The translations under genes were made by a program, and so were the position numbers. From Macrococcoides bohemicum (GTDB lineage: Bacteria > Bacillota > Bacilli > Staphylococcales > Staphylococcaceae), in contig NZ_PZJG01000001.1 in NCBI RefSeq assembly GCF_003259675.1, forward strand, positions 124,001 to 188,000: 64,000 bases of DNA. The letters are read 5' to 3'. Every line of letters begins with the position of its first letter. Position 1 is the first letter of the stretch. Positions 46,467 through 54,747 of the stretch are shown here, piece by piece. Under the pieces are notes generated by a model. It worked only from the letters and a program-made list of their open reading frames with translations, was not told where the DNA came from and made no database searches.

Positions 46467-47722
46467 TATTTATCTTCAGTACTTCTTAATGTCAGTTCAA
46501 CGTCTTTTTTATTACCATCACGGATAATTGTAAACTTTACATTATCTCCAGCTTTTTTGTTCTTGTATATATAGTTGCGAACGTCGCCATCTGTTCTAAC
46601 ATCCTGTCCTTCAATTTGAGCAATGACATCGCCTTCTCTAAATACTTTACCGGCTTTTTCATCAGTACCTGCAACAAGTGCTCCTGTGTTAGCCGATACA
46701 TTCATTTTCTCTAAATAATTAGCAGGTACATTTTCAATACTAACCAATGCAAGGCCCATGAATGGGCGAACCACTTTACCATCTTTTACAAGTTGATCTA
46801 TGATGACTTTCGTATCGTTTGAAGGAATTGCAAAGCCTAAACCTTCGACAGTGTCTGCTGATATCTTCAAAGTATTAATACCGATCAACTGCCCTTGATT
46901 ATTAATTAACGCTCCACCTGAGTTACCAGGATTGATTGCAGCATCAGTCTGAATTGCTTTTACTGACGATTCTCCAGCTGAAGTATCGACCTTCATTGTT
47001 CTTTCTTTTGCACTAATAATACCTTCAGTAACACTACCTGATAATTCAATACCTAATGGATTTCCGATTGCATAAACAGTGTCGCCAATACGAATTTTTG
47101 AAGAATCTGCAAACGGAATAGGCTTAATATTATATTGACCAGAGATTTTTAATACTGCAATATCTGTTAAAGCATCGGTTCCTATTAAAGTACCATCCAC
47201 AGTTTCCCCTGTAGATAAACGTACTTTTAAATCTTTAGCGCCTTCTACAACGTGGTTGTTAGTTACGATGTATGCTTCATTATCAGTCGACTGATAGATA
47301 ACTCCAGACCCGGTGCCTGCAGGTGTCTCTTCACTACTACCACTATCTCCACGTAAAATATCAAAGATGCTACTATTTGCCTGTTGCATATTGATGACAC
47401 CAACGACTGCAGGTGAAACCTGCTCTAACATATCAGCAAGTTCTGTATTATTACCGGCAGTTTTCTGGTCAACCTGAATCGGTGTAGCATTAGAATTAGA
47501 ACCTGTACCTGGAGATACTAAATTGGGTAGATGTGATGCACCAATCGTCAGACCTGAACCCAGGACGGCAGCTAACAATAATTTAAAAAAGCCAGGTCCA
47601 TTATTCTTTTTATATGTACGCGGCTCATCATTACGAACATATTGAACGTTTTCATTAGCATCATATGATTCATTATTATGTATTAATCTTTTTTCATTAT
47701 CATGTTGATTATATCTTTCCAT
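46466..47722 (-). CDS. htrA: HtrA-like membrane-anchored serine protease (DegP family)
   Basis: 418 residues. A polar cytoplasmic N-terminus (1-45), one transmembrane helix (~46-64), a trypsin-like domain with H157 (TNNHVVEG), D187 (LTDIAVLK) and S268 (NPGNSGGA), and a PDZ domain (~310-410). All three catalytic residues are intact. It should degrade or refold misfolded exported proteins. In staphylococci a homologue lies at this tyrS-plsC position. No operator could be assigned upstream. Confidence 0.93.
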   Translation of the reverse strand: MERYNQHDNEKRLIHNNESYDANENVQYVRNDEPRTYKKNNGPGFFKLLLAAVLGSGLTIGASHLPNLVSPGTGSNSNATPIQVDQKTAGNNTELADMLEQVSPAVVGVINMQQANSSIFDILRGDSGSSEETPAGTGSGVIYQSTDNEAYIVTNNHVVEGAKDLKVRLSTGETVDGTLIGTDALTDIAVLKISGQYNIKPIPFADSSKIRIGDTVYAIGNPLGIELSGSVTEGIISAKERTMKVDTSAGESSVKAIQTDAAINPGNSGGALINNQGQLIGINTLKISADTVEGLGFAIPSNDTKVIIDQLVKDGKVVRPFMGLALVSIENVPANYLEKMNVSANTGALVAGTDEKAGKVFREGDVIAQIEGQDVRTDGDVRNYIYKNKKAGDNVKFTIIRDGNKKDVELTLRSTEDK

Positions 47723-47965
47723 TAAATTTCCCCCTAAATATAGTTGATATAATAAAATAACATACCATTTATATCTGAAAATTTCATATATTAAACCTTC
47801 AGTTCACGAAATCGACAAATCAACAAAGTATATTCATATGCATTTAAATTGTGCTAAAATAAAATAGAGTTAAAATTATAATGCATATTAAAAAACAAAT
47901 ATATAATTCAAAGAACAAAACATAGAATAAAAAAATGTTATATCAAACAACAAGGAGCACATAAC

Positions 47966-48574
47966 ATGTACAAATTTTTGGCAACGCTTATTTACTTTGT
48001 AACAAATATTCTATTACGTAAAGTTAAAGTAATAGGTAAAGAAAATGTCCCTAAAAATGAAGCGTTTATCGTTACATGTAATCATAGAAGTATGGTTGAA
48101 ATTATTATACTTGCAATGGCACTATACCCAAGAGAAGTGCACTATATGGCGAAACAGGAATTGTTTAAAGGAAAGTTACTTGATAAGTTCTTTAGATCTG
48201 TGAATGCATTCCCTGTAAACAGAGCGAATCCAGGACCATCAACAATAAAGACGCCAGTAAAGTTAATTAAAGAGCATAAGATTGTTGGGATATTTCCAAG
48301 TGGACAACGCGCAGATAATGCACCGATGAAAAAAGGGGCAGCCACTATTTCTGTAATGAGTAAATCTAAACTATTACCGGCAGCTTACGAAGGACCGATT
48401 AAATTTAAAGATGTAATATTTGGAAAAGAAAAATGTTATATTATGTTTGGTGAACCAATTGATAGTCAGACTTTTACTGCACAATATAAGAAAAATGAGG
48501 CAATTGAAGAGATTACACAAACATTAGAAAGTAAAACAAATACATTAATAACTAAATTAAAACACGAAGCGTAA
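47966..48574 (+). CDS. plsC: 1-acyl-sn-glycerol-3-phosphate acyltransferase (PlsC family), HX4E variant
   Basis: 202 residues. An N-terminal hydrophobic segment, then the acyltransferase motif I CNHRSMVE, where H40 is followed by E45 instead of the usual Asp (NHX4D), and motif III FPSGQR in place of FPEGTR. Other PlsC blocks (MAKQELFKGKL, VNAFPVNR, KKGAATISV, LPAAYEGP) are normal. It makes phosphatidic acid for membrane lipids. CAAGGAGCAC precedes ATG 47966. The last codons (KLKHEA) lie in a 41-bp palindrome shared with the convergent gene. Confidence 0.88.
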   Translation: MYKFLATLIYFVTNILLRKVKVIGKENVPKNEAFIVTCNHRSMVEIIILAMALYPREVHYMAKQELFKGKLLDKFFRSVNAFPVNRANPGPSTIKTPVKLIKEHKIVGIFPSGQRADNAPMKKGAATISVMSKSKLLPAAYEGPIKFKDVIFGKEKCYIMFGEPIDSQTFTAQYKKNEAIEEITQTLESKTNTLITKLKHEA

Positions 48575-48596
48575 TTATTACGCTTCGTGTTTTAAT
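48556..48596. terminator. 41-bp perfect palindrome: bidirectional terminator that also encodes two C-termini
   Basis: Arms 48556-48575 and 48577-48596 are exact reverse complements around a single T at 48576. The plsC stop (48572-48574) and the opposing stop (48578-48580) lie symmetrically, three bases apart. Both proteins therefore end in LKHEA. T-rich ends (TTTT) exist on both strands. Confidence 0.9.
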
Positions 48597-48805
48597 GTTT
48601 TGTAGAGATACGTCTCTTTGTCCTCTGGGTAAATAAATTCAAGTTTTATGATTTGAGGTTGGTTTGTTTTACTGGCGATAGCCTGTGTTTTTTCTTTGAT
48701 TTTACTAATATATGATACTTTCTCAACTTCATTTTGAATTAATTTATATTCTGTTTTTTCATCAGATGAGTAAGGATAAGACGTTTTTAGTACGATGATA
48801 CTCAT
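48578..48805 (-). CDS. 75-residue protein of unknown function, probably sigma-B controlled
   Basis: 75 residues, charged, no signal or membrane segment; predicted beta-alpha-beta with Lys/Glu-rich helix (YSSDEKTEYKLIQNEVEKVSYISKIKEKTQ) and strand IIKLEFIYP. No family was recognised. A good ribosome binding site (GGAAGTGGGTGAAG) precedes ATG 48805 and a sigma-B-type promoter lies 48 bases further upstream, which supports it as a real gene. It is convergent with plsC and shares the palindromic terminator with it, so the last residues LKHEA are the same as those of PlsC. Confidence 0.7.
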   Translation of the reverse strand: MSIIVLKTSYPYSSDEKTEYKLIQNEVEKVSYISKIKEKTQAIASKTNQPQIIKLEFIYPEDKETYLYKTLKHEA

Positions 48806-48852
48806 AAGTCTTCACCCACTTCCAAATTTTTATAGTTAAGTTATAATACTAT

Positions 48853-48877
48853 TTCCCCGTATACTGCTACTTTAAAC
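48853..48877 (-). promoter_or_regulatory. Sigma-B-type promoter of the 75-residue gene
   Basis: Read on the minus strand: GTTTAA (48877-48872), 13-base spacer, GGGGAA (48858-48853). The -35 is perfect, the -10 differs from GGGTAT at two positions. Start codon at 48805. Confidence 0.6.
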
Positions 48878-49037
48878 GCATAACGTATGATAAATTTTAT
48901 TTCAAATATAACTAAAACCATCGTTGATGATCCCCCTATATAATATGAACTAATTATTATTATTAATAGAGTAAAAAAATAGCATGTAAAATTATAATAA
49001 ATTCAAAAACAATATATTAAATATTCAGAATATATAG

Positions 49038-49043
49038 TATAAT
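49038..49043 (+). promoter_or_regulatory. -10 element of the DUF1801 gene
   Basis: TATAAT 28 bases before the ATG. No convincing -35 was found in the AT-rich sequence upstream. Confidence 0.4.
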
Positions 49044-49070
49044 TTATTAAAAGTAACATGGGGGTGCAGC

Positions 49071-49490
49071 ATGACGATACATAGGATGAAAAAAGAAGAT
49101 TCAGTAATAGAATTTATTGAAACGATAGAAGATAGAAAACGTAGAAAAGACTGTATTAAATTATTGGAAATCTTTGAAGAAAGCTCTGGATTTATCGGAA
49201 AGATGTGGGGCCCTAATATTATTGGGTTTGGAAAATATCATTATAAGTTAAACAATCAAATAGAAGGAGATGCACCGCTCATCGCATTTGGTCTGAAGAA
49301 AAGTAAAATAAGTTTGTACTTTGCTCAGGATAATATTAATCGTGATCGTTATTTAAAGGAGTTGGGGAAACATACACTAGGGAAGACGTGTGTGTATATA
49401 AGTGATATAGAACAAATTGATGTTAAAGTATTAAAACATCTTATTGTAGATTCAATGAAATATCTTCAAAATCAGTATGATAATACATAA
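49071..49490 (+). CDS. DUF1801 domain protein
   Basis: 139 residues. The central MWGPNIIGFGKYHYK and the ending in AFGLKKSKISLYF are typical of the DUF1801 (YdhG-like) fold. Function unknown. GGGGGTG precedes ATG 49071. It is monocistronic between AT-rich intergenic sequences; its 3' end is closed by a terminator shared with the convergent 68-residue gene. Confidence 0.82.
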   Translation: MTIHRMKKEDSVIEFIETIEDRKRRKDCIKLLEIFEESSGFIGKMWGPNIIGFGKYHYKLNNQIEGDAPLIAFGLKKSKISLYFAQDNINRDRYLKELGKHTLGKTCVYISDIEQIDVKVLKHLIVDSMKYLQNQYDNT

Positions 49491-49532
49491 AAAAATAATG
49501 AATCAAGTTAGGCACTTGTTTCATTATTTTTA
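49490..49532. terminator. Bidirectional terminator between the DUF1801 gene and the 68-residue gene
   Basis: AAAATAATGAAtCAAGT pairs with ACTTGtTTCATTATTTT around TAGGC, with one mismatch. Confidence 0.8.
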
Positions 49533-49714
49533 ATTTCTGTAGGAAAGAGACTGCACTCTAAATTTTTAAGTTTTGTATAAGTATCATCATCTAAAGATTC
49601 AATTTTCTGTTCATCTGTAAACAGTGATTCAATTAATTCAATATCAATATCTGTAGCAGTAGATATTTGATATGCAGTTAATCTACCTTTAAATAGAAAT
49701 GGAAGACCTTTCAT
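49508..49714 (-). CDS. 68-residue protein of unknown function, possible helix-turn-helix
   Basis: 68 residues. The part LTAYQISTATDIDIELIESLF (12-32) reads like a helix-turn-helix (short helix, turn, second helix), followed by an acidic helix. AAGGGTGAT precedes ATG 49714, and TATAAT on the minus strand (49749-49744) lies 30 bases upstream. No family was recognised with certainty. It might be a small DNA-binding protein. Its stop lies inside the terminator shared with the DUF1801 gene. Confidence 0.6.
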   Translation of the reverse strand: MKGLPFLFKGRLTAYQISTATDIDIELIESLFTDEQKIESLDDDTYTKLKNLECSLFPTEIKNNETSA

Positions 49715-49788
49715 TCAATCACCCTTAAATTAGTTATTAGTTTATTATAGCTAACAAACCATATAATTAAAAGTTTTTTTTTCAAATA

Positions 49789-49862
49789 TATAATATTATT
49801 GCATATATATTTGAGGATGTACAATAAATGTATATATGCTTAACAAAATATATATTGTATCC
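49789..49862 (+). promoter_or_regulatory. nagE -10 and leader hairpin
   Basis: TATAAT at 49789-49794. Downstream, GGAT(GT)ACAAT at 49815-49825 can pair with ATTGTATCC (49854-49862), enclosing further AT pairs, in the untranslated leader. It is not a recognisable BglG-type RAT site, and no terminator follows it. Confidence 0.35.
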
Positions 49863-49923
49863 GTTGAGTTTAAATAATAAAATAAGGTGTAGTGTAAAAT
49901 TTTATTTCATAGGAGGTAAGTAT

Positions 49924-51414
49924 ATGTATTCATTCTTACAAAGATTAGGTAGAAGTCTGATGTTACCTGTAGCTGTATTACCAGCAGCAGCACTGTTATT
50001 GGGTATAGGTTACTGGATTGATCCAACAGGATGGGGTGCAAATAACCCTATTGCTGGATTTTTAATTAAGTCTGGAGGAGCAATTCTTGATAATTTAGGT
50101 TTACTTTTTGCGATTGGTGTTGCTCTTGGAATGTCTAAATCTAGAGATGGAGCTGTAGCTTTAGCAGCAGTTGTGGGATTTTTAGTTGTTACAACTGTTT
50201 TATCACAAGCTTCCGTAGCAAACTTACTGCATATCAAACCTGAAAAAGTTGATATGAGTTTTGGAAAGATCAATAACGTATTTATTGGTTTACTTGTTGG
50301 TTTTATCTCTTCATGGACTTTTAACAAATTTCATCAAACTGAATTGCCAACAGCATTTGCATTTTTTAGTGGTAGACGATTAGTGCCAATCTTAACATCT
50401 GTCTTTGCAATGATTTTGTCAGTTATTTTATTATTTGTGTGGCCATTCTTCTTCGGATTACTTGTTTCTTTCGGTGAATGGATGATTGGATTAGGAGCAG
50501 TCGGAGCAGGTCTATTTGGATTCTTCAATCGTTTATTAATTCCCACTGGATTACACCATGCACTTAATGCTGTTTTCTGGTTTGATGTTGCTGGTATTAA
50601 TGATATTGGAAAATTCCAAAGTAAAGATGCTGTTAAGGGAGTAACTGGTATGTATCAAGCCGGATTCTTCCCGGTGATGATGTTCGGTATACCAGGTGCT
50701 GCGTTAGCAATGTATCATTCAGCAAAAACTGAACGTAAAAAAGCGGTAGCAGGTATTTTCTTAGCTGGTGCCGTAGCAGCATTTGTTACAGGTGTTACTG
50801 AACCTGTAGAGTTCTTATTTTTATTTATTGCACCAAGTTTATATTTAATTCATGCATTATTGACGGGTATTTCAATGTTTATTGCGGCAAGTATGCATTG
50901 GACGGCTGGCTTTGGTTTTAGTGCAGGAGCAATTGACTTTTTACTTTCAACTAAAAATCCGAATGCTAATAACCCATTTATGCTCTTAGTATTAGGACTA
51001 GTTTATTTTGTATTATACTATGTAATTTTTAGAGCAATTATTAAACTACAAGATATTAAAACTCCAGGTCGTGAATCTGACGAAGATATCGCTAAGATGA
51101 TTGCGCAAGAAGATGCAGATATGGGTCATACATCATCAGAAAATGTTGTCGTTAGCACATCTCAACCTGGAAAATACGATAAACTTGCACAATCTGTAAT
51201 TTCAGGTGTAGGCGGTAAAGAGAATATTGAAAGTGTAACAAACTGTGCGACGCGTTTACGTTTTGAACTAAAGGATAATTCAATTGTGGATGAGAACTTG
51301 ATTAAACGTGCTGGTGCAGCTGGTGTAATGAAGGTTGGGCGTAAGAATGCTCAAGTTATCATCGGCACACATGTCCAACAAGTAGCAGATGTTGTAGATG
51401 AATATTTAAAGTAA
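49924..51414 (+). CDS. nagE: PTS system EIICB, N-acetylglucosamine type (NagE-like)
   Basis: 496 residues. An EIIC domain with ten or so membrane segments (~1-370, including GLHHALNAVFWFDV) is followed by a linker and an EIIB domain with phosphorylation cysteine C441 (VTNCATRLRFEL). No EIIA domain is fused, so it must use a separate EIIA. The GlcNAc/glucose branch and the position after plsC match staphylococcal NagE. TAGGAGGTAAG decides for ATG 49924; the frame upstream to 49828 is not protein-like. Confidence 0.87.
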   Translation: MYSFLQRLGRSLMLPVAVLPAAALLLGIGYWIDPTGWGANNPIAGFLIKSGGAILDNLGLLFAIGVALGMSKSRDGAVALAAVVGFLVVTTVLSQASVANLLHIKPEKVDMSFGKINNVFIGLLVGFISSWTFNKFHQTELPTAFAFFSGRRLVPILTSVFAMILSVILLFVWPFFFGLLVSFGEWMIGLGAVGAGLFGFFNRLLIPTGLHHALNAVFWFDVAGINDIGKFQSKDAVKGVTGMYQAGFFPVMMFGIPGAALAMYHSAKTERKKAVAGIFLAGAVAAFVTGVTEPVEFLFLFIAPSLYLIHALLTGISMFIAASMHWTAGFGFSAGAIDFLLSTKNPNANNPFMLLVLGLVYFVLYYVIFRAIIKLQDIKTPGRESDEDIAKMIAQEDADMGHTSSENVVVSTSQPGKYDKLAQSVISGVGGKENIESVTNCATRLRFELKDNSIVDENLIKRAGAAGVMKVGRKNAQVIIGTHVQQVADVVDEYLK

Positions 51415-51427
51415 TGCAATGATGATT

Positions 51428-51457
51428 TAAAAACAGCCTTTTGGCTGTTTTTTTATT
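51428..51457 (+). terminator. Terminator of nagE
   Basis: AAACAGCC (51431-51438), TTTT, GGCTGTTT (51443-51450), followed by T tract. Confidence 0.9.
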
Positions 51458-51521
51458 TTATCTAAACTTTACTTCATTAATGTGATAACACAATATCATA
51501 ATACAATTTTTGGATATTCTA

Positions 51522-51550
51522 TTGTTTTGTAAACGTTTTCATTCTATAAT
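51522..51550 (+). promoter_or_regulatory. hutH promoter with an internal cre site
   Basis: TTGTTT (51522-51527), 17-base spacer, TATAAT (51545-51550). The perfect cre TTGTAAACGTTTTCAT (51527-51542) fills the spacer, so CcpA should block RNA polymerase directly. Confidence 0.85.
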
Positions 51551-51593
51551 AATATTGTCTGAAAAATTAGAATAATTAAAAAGGAGAATATAA

Positions 51594-53099
51594 ATGACTT
51601 TATTATTAACAGGTGATAATTTAACAATCGATGCGATTAGAAAATTCTTAAATAACAATGATGTTGTCGCCATATCTGATGAAGCTTTAAGCAGAGTGAA
51701 AAGAAGTAGAAAAACTGTAGAAAAGATCATAGAAAATAAAGAAACGATTTATGGTATTACAACTGGTTTTGGATTGTTTTGTGATGTTTTAATTGACCAG
51801 GATAAATGCAATGATTTACAAGTACATCTTATTCGTTCACATGCTTGTGGGGTGGGGCAACCGTTTCATTCAAACGTATCACTTGTTATGATGATTTTAC
51901 GTCTTAATACGATGTTAAAAGGGCACTCAGGGGTAACAGAAGCATTGGTCGATCAATTAGTATTCTTTATTAACGAACGAATTATTCCGGTTATTCCTGG
52001 ACAAGGTTCATTAGGAGCATCTGGAGATTTAGCGCCATTATCACATTTGGCGTTGGCTTTAATCGGAGAAGGTGATGTTGAATATCAAGGCAAAGTTGAA
52101 AATAGTAAAGATGTACTTGAACGTTTGGGAAGAAGTCATTTAGTGTTACAGGAAAAAGAGGGGCTGGCATTAATTAATGGTACACAGACTATGACTGCTC
52201 AAGGTGTTATCAATTACATTGAAGCTATCGATATTGCATATCAGGCTGAATGGATCGCCTCACTTACGCATCAATCATTGAATGGTATAACAGATGCATA
52301 TAACGAAAATATTCATATTGTGCGTAATAATGATGCTCAAGTTGGTGTGGCTAAACGTATGCTAGGTTGGCTAGAGGGCTCTCAATTAACAACGAGACAA
52401 GGTGAAGTTCGTGTTCAGGATGCTTATTCACTGAGATGTATCCCTCAAATTCACGGAGCAAGTTTCCAGGTATTCGAGTATGTTAAAGAAAAATTAGAAG
52501 CGGAAATGAACGCAGCTAATGATAATCCTCTTATTTTTGATCTGGGTGAAGAAACGTTAGTTATTTCTGGTGGGAATTTCCATGGTCAACCAGTTGCTTT
52601 TGCTTTAGACTTTTTGAAGATAGGATTAAGTGAATTAGCGAATGTATCGGAGCGTAGAATCGAACGTCTCGTCAATCCACAGTTAAATGGTGGACTACCA
52701 GCATTTTTATCACCAGAACCAGGTTTACAAAGTGGTGCTATGATTATGCAATATGCAGCAGCTAGTTTAGTGTCAGAAAATAAGACGCTTGCTCATCCAG
52801 CAAGTGTAGACTCTATTCCTTCAAGTGCTAACCAGGAAGATCATGTGTCAATGGGAACAATTGCTGCTCGTCATGGGTATCAAATATTAGAGAATGTGAG
52901 AAACGTAATTGCAATTGAATGTATTATTGCATTGCAGGCAGCTGAAATCAAAGGTGCAGAAAAATTATCTGAGAAAACAAAAGCTAAATATGATGAATAT
53001 CGTCAGATTGTTCATAGTATTGTAGAAGACAGACCATTTCATAAAGATATTAAAACAGTGTCTGACTTTTTAAGACAACAAGCATATAAGGAGAAATAA
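51594..53099 (+). CDS. hutH: Histidine ammonia-lyase
   Basis: 501 residues. The MIO prosthetic group forms from A142-S143-G144 in [20 protein letters not shown] near 53-60 and the later GNFHGQPVA motif are also present. It deaminates histidine to urocanate. AAAGGAG precedes ATG 51594. No other hut gene (hutU, hutI, hutG) lies in this window. Expression is probably under catabolite repression through the promoter cre. A glutamate-type carrier gene is convergent downstream. Confidence 0.96.
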   Translation: MTLLLTGDNLTIDAIRKFLNNNDVVAISDEALSRVKRSRKTVEKIIENKETIYGITTGFGLFCDVLIDQDKCNDLQVHLIRSHACGVGQPFHSNVSLVMMILRLNTMLKGHSGVTEALVDQLVFFINERIIPVIPGQGSLGASGDLAPLSHLALALIGEGDVEYQGKVENSKDVLERLGRSHLVLQEKEGLALINGTQTMTAQGVINYIEAIDIAYQAEWIASLTHQSLNGITDAYNENIHIVRNNDAQVGVAKRMLGWLEGSQLTTRQGEVRVQDAYSLRCIPQIHGASFQVFEYVKEKLEAEMNAANDNPLIFDLGEETLVISGGNFHGQPVAFALDFLKIGLSELANVSERRIERLVNPQLNGGLPAFLSPEPGLQSGAMIMQYAAASLVSENKTLAHPASVDSIPSSANQEDHVSMGTIAARHGYQILENVRNVIAIECIIALQAAEIKGAEKLSEKTKAKYDEYRQIVHSIVEDRPFHKDIKTVSDFLRQQAYKEK

Positions 53100-53104
53100 T
53101 GAAG

Positions 53105-53134
53105 AAAAAAAACCACCAATGGTGGTTTTTTATT
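53105..53134. terminator. Bidirectional terminator between hutH and the GltT-type gene
   Basis: AACCACC (53111-53117), AAT, GGTGGTT (53121-53127), flanked by A and T runs. Confidence 0.9.
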
Positions 53135-54440
53135 TCTTCTTAAAAGTTTCGTAATATCTACGACCTTTTTCGTAATCCAGACGGCCTTCCCAACGCGCGA
53201 TAACTAAAGTAGATAATGAGTTACCAACGACGTTAACAACTGTACGCATCATATCTAAAATACGGTCGATACCGATGATTAATGCTAAACCTTCTGGGTG
53301 AATGTTCATTGCAGTAAGTGTTGTTATCAATACTACAATAGAAGTCCCTGGTACAGCTGCCATACCTTTAGATGTTAACATTAATGTTACTAATAATACT
53401 AACTGTTCTGTTACTGATAACTGAACCCCATACATTTGAGCGATAGTCAGTGCTGCAATTGATTGGTACAATGCTGAACCATCTAAGTTAAATGTATATC
53501 CTGTAGGTACAACGAATGATACGATTTCTTTCGGTGCACCGAATTTCTCCATTTTCTCCATAATCTTTGGTAATACTGTTTCAGAACTTGAAGTAGAGAA
53601 TGCTAAGATTAATTCTTCTTTCAAGATAACAAGTAAATGGAAGATATTAATCTTACAAAGTGCTGCTACACCACCAAGTACTACGATGATGAAGAAAATC
53701 ATTGATCCAGCTACTACTAATGCTAATTTACCAAGTGGGATTAAAGCACCTAATCCTAAGTTGATAATTGTAACTGCCATAAACGCAAATACACCAATCG
53801 GTGCGTATTTCATAATTTGATTTGTCATCCAGAAAATTACGTCTAAGAATCCATCGAAGAACGCTTTAACAGGTTCACCTTTTTTACCGATTGCCGCTAA
53901 CCCTAATCCAAAGAATACTGAGAAGAAGATGACCGGTAATAATTGACCTTGAGCCATTGAATCGATAATATTTGTTGGAATAATATTAACGATTGTATCT
54001 ATCATGTGGTTACCATATGTAGATTCTGCGGCTGCTTCAGCATTTGTTGTATATTTCGTAACGTCCCCTTTAGGTAATAGATTCTTATCGATACCTGAAC
54101 CTGGCTTAAACACGTTAGCAAATATGATACCTAATCCGATTGCTATTGTTGTAATAATTTCAAAGTATAATAACGTTTTCCAGCCGTAACGACCAACAGT
54201 TTTCATATCTCCAGTTCCTGCAATCGAAATTACAAGTGAACAAAATACGATTGGTACTACAATCATTTTAATTAAATGTAAGAAAATATCACCTAGTGGT
54301 TGAAAGTAGTTAACATACTCAGTTTTTCCGTTAAGCATAGCTCCTACAACAACACCAAGAACTAATGCTAATAATATCTGCATAGGTAAGCTTATAAATT
54401 TTTTCTTTTTTGGTTTTTTTATCTCTGTTACTGAACTCAT
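53130..54440 (-). CDS. Dicarboxylate/glutamate:cation symporter (DAACS family, GltT/GltP-like)
   Basis: 436 residues. DAACS signatures are clear: the serine-rich re-entrant loop AFSTSSSETVLPK, then FVVPTGYTFNLDGSALY and the second re-entrant loop MLTSKGMAAVPGTS. Eight transmembrane helices are expected. It imports glutamate, aspartate or C4-dicarboxylates with H+ or Na+; the exact substrate is not clear. GAGGGATGAT precedes the ATG. A strong promoter and a distant cre site lie upstream. Confidence 0.92.
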   Translation of the reverse strand: MSSVTEIKKPKKKKFISLPMQILLALVLGVVVGAMLNGKTEYVNYFQPLGDIFLHLIKMIVVPIVFCSLVISIAGTGDMKTVGRYGWKTLLYFEIITTIAIGLGIIFANVFKPGSGIDKNLLPKGDVTKYTTNAEAAAESTYGNHMIDTIVNIIPTNIIDSMAQGQLLPVIFFSVFFGLGLAAIGKKGEPVKAFFDGFLDVIFWMTNQIMKYAPIGVFAFMAVTIINLGLGALIPLGKLALVVAGSMIFFIIVVLGGVAALCKINIFHLLVILKEELILAFSTSSSETVLPKIMEKMEKFGAPKEIVSFVVPTGYTFNLDGSALYQSIAALTIAQMYGVQLSVTEQLVLLVTLMLTSKGMAAVPGTSIVVLITTLTAMNIHPEGLALIIGIDRILDMMRTVVNVVGNSLSTLVIARWEGRLDYEKGRRYYETFKKK

Positions 54441-54469
54441 ATCATCCCTCTTTTCTTTCGTACTAATGT

Positions 54470-54498
54470 ATTTTATTTGTTATTGATAAGTCTGTCAA
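54470..54498 (-). promoter_or_regulatory. Promoter of the GltT-type symporter
   Basis: Minus strand: TTGACA (54498-54493), 17-base spacer, TAAAAT (54475-54470). Start codon at 54440. Confidence 0.8.
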
Positions 54499-54533
54499 TT
54501 TAATTATTTAATAATTGTCAGAAAATTTAAGTA

Positions 54534-54555
54534 GTCATTATGTTTTAATAATGAC
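54534..54555. promoter_or_regulatory. Perfect inverted repeat upstream of the symporter promoter
   Basis: GTCATTAT, six-base spacer GTTTTA, ATAATGAC. It ends 36 bases upstream of the -35, a position suited to a regulator. No regulator is assigned. Confidence 0.4.
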
Positions 54556-54637
54556 GTAATTGTGTACTCTGTGAACTTTAAGAATACTCTCTGAAAGTAT
54601 ATTAAATATACATTTAATAACGTTTCTGAAAAAAAGC

Positions 54638-54651
54638 TGTAAACGCTATCA
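54638..54651. promoter_or_regulatory. cre-like site upstream of the symporter gene
   Basis: TGTAAACGCTATCA fits the 14-base cre core TGNAANCGNWWNCA at all positions. It lies about 140 bases upstream of the mapped promoter. The rest of the 307-base gap 54441-54747 holds the promoter, two short palindromes and the OsmC terminator; no gene is seen. Confidence 0.55.
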
Positions 54652-54698
54652 CAAATTGTATTGTTTGTTTAATATAATTTATCTAGGATTAAATGCTA

Positions 54699-54732
54699 TA
54701 AAAAACTATTCCGGATACCGAAATAGTTTTAT
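54699..54732 (-). terminator. Terminator of the OsmC gene
   Basis: AAAACTATT and AATAGTTTT enclose TCGGTATCCGG; on the minus strand a six-T run follows. Confidence 0.8.
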
Positions 54733-54747
54733 GAGTAAATTACTATA

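Noticed and set aside
49828-49923. 32-residue N-terminal extension of NagE
   Set aside because: A strong ribosome binding site precedes ATG 49924, and the family starts at MYSFLQRLGR.
54711-54720. CCGGATACC in the OsmC terminator, like the palindrome of the 9553-9702 repeats
   Set aside because: Only part of one arm is shared and the 62-bp spacer is absent; treated as chance.
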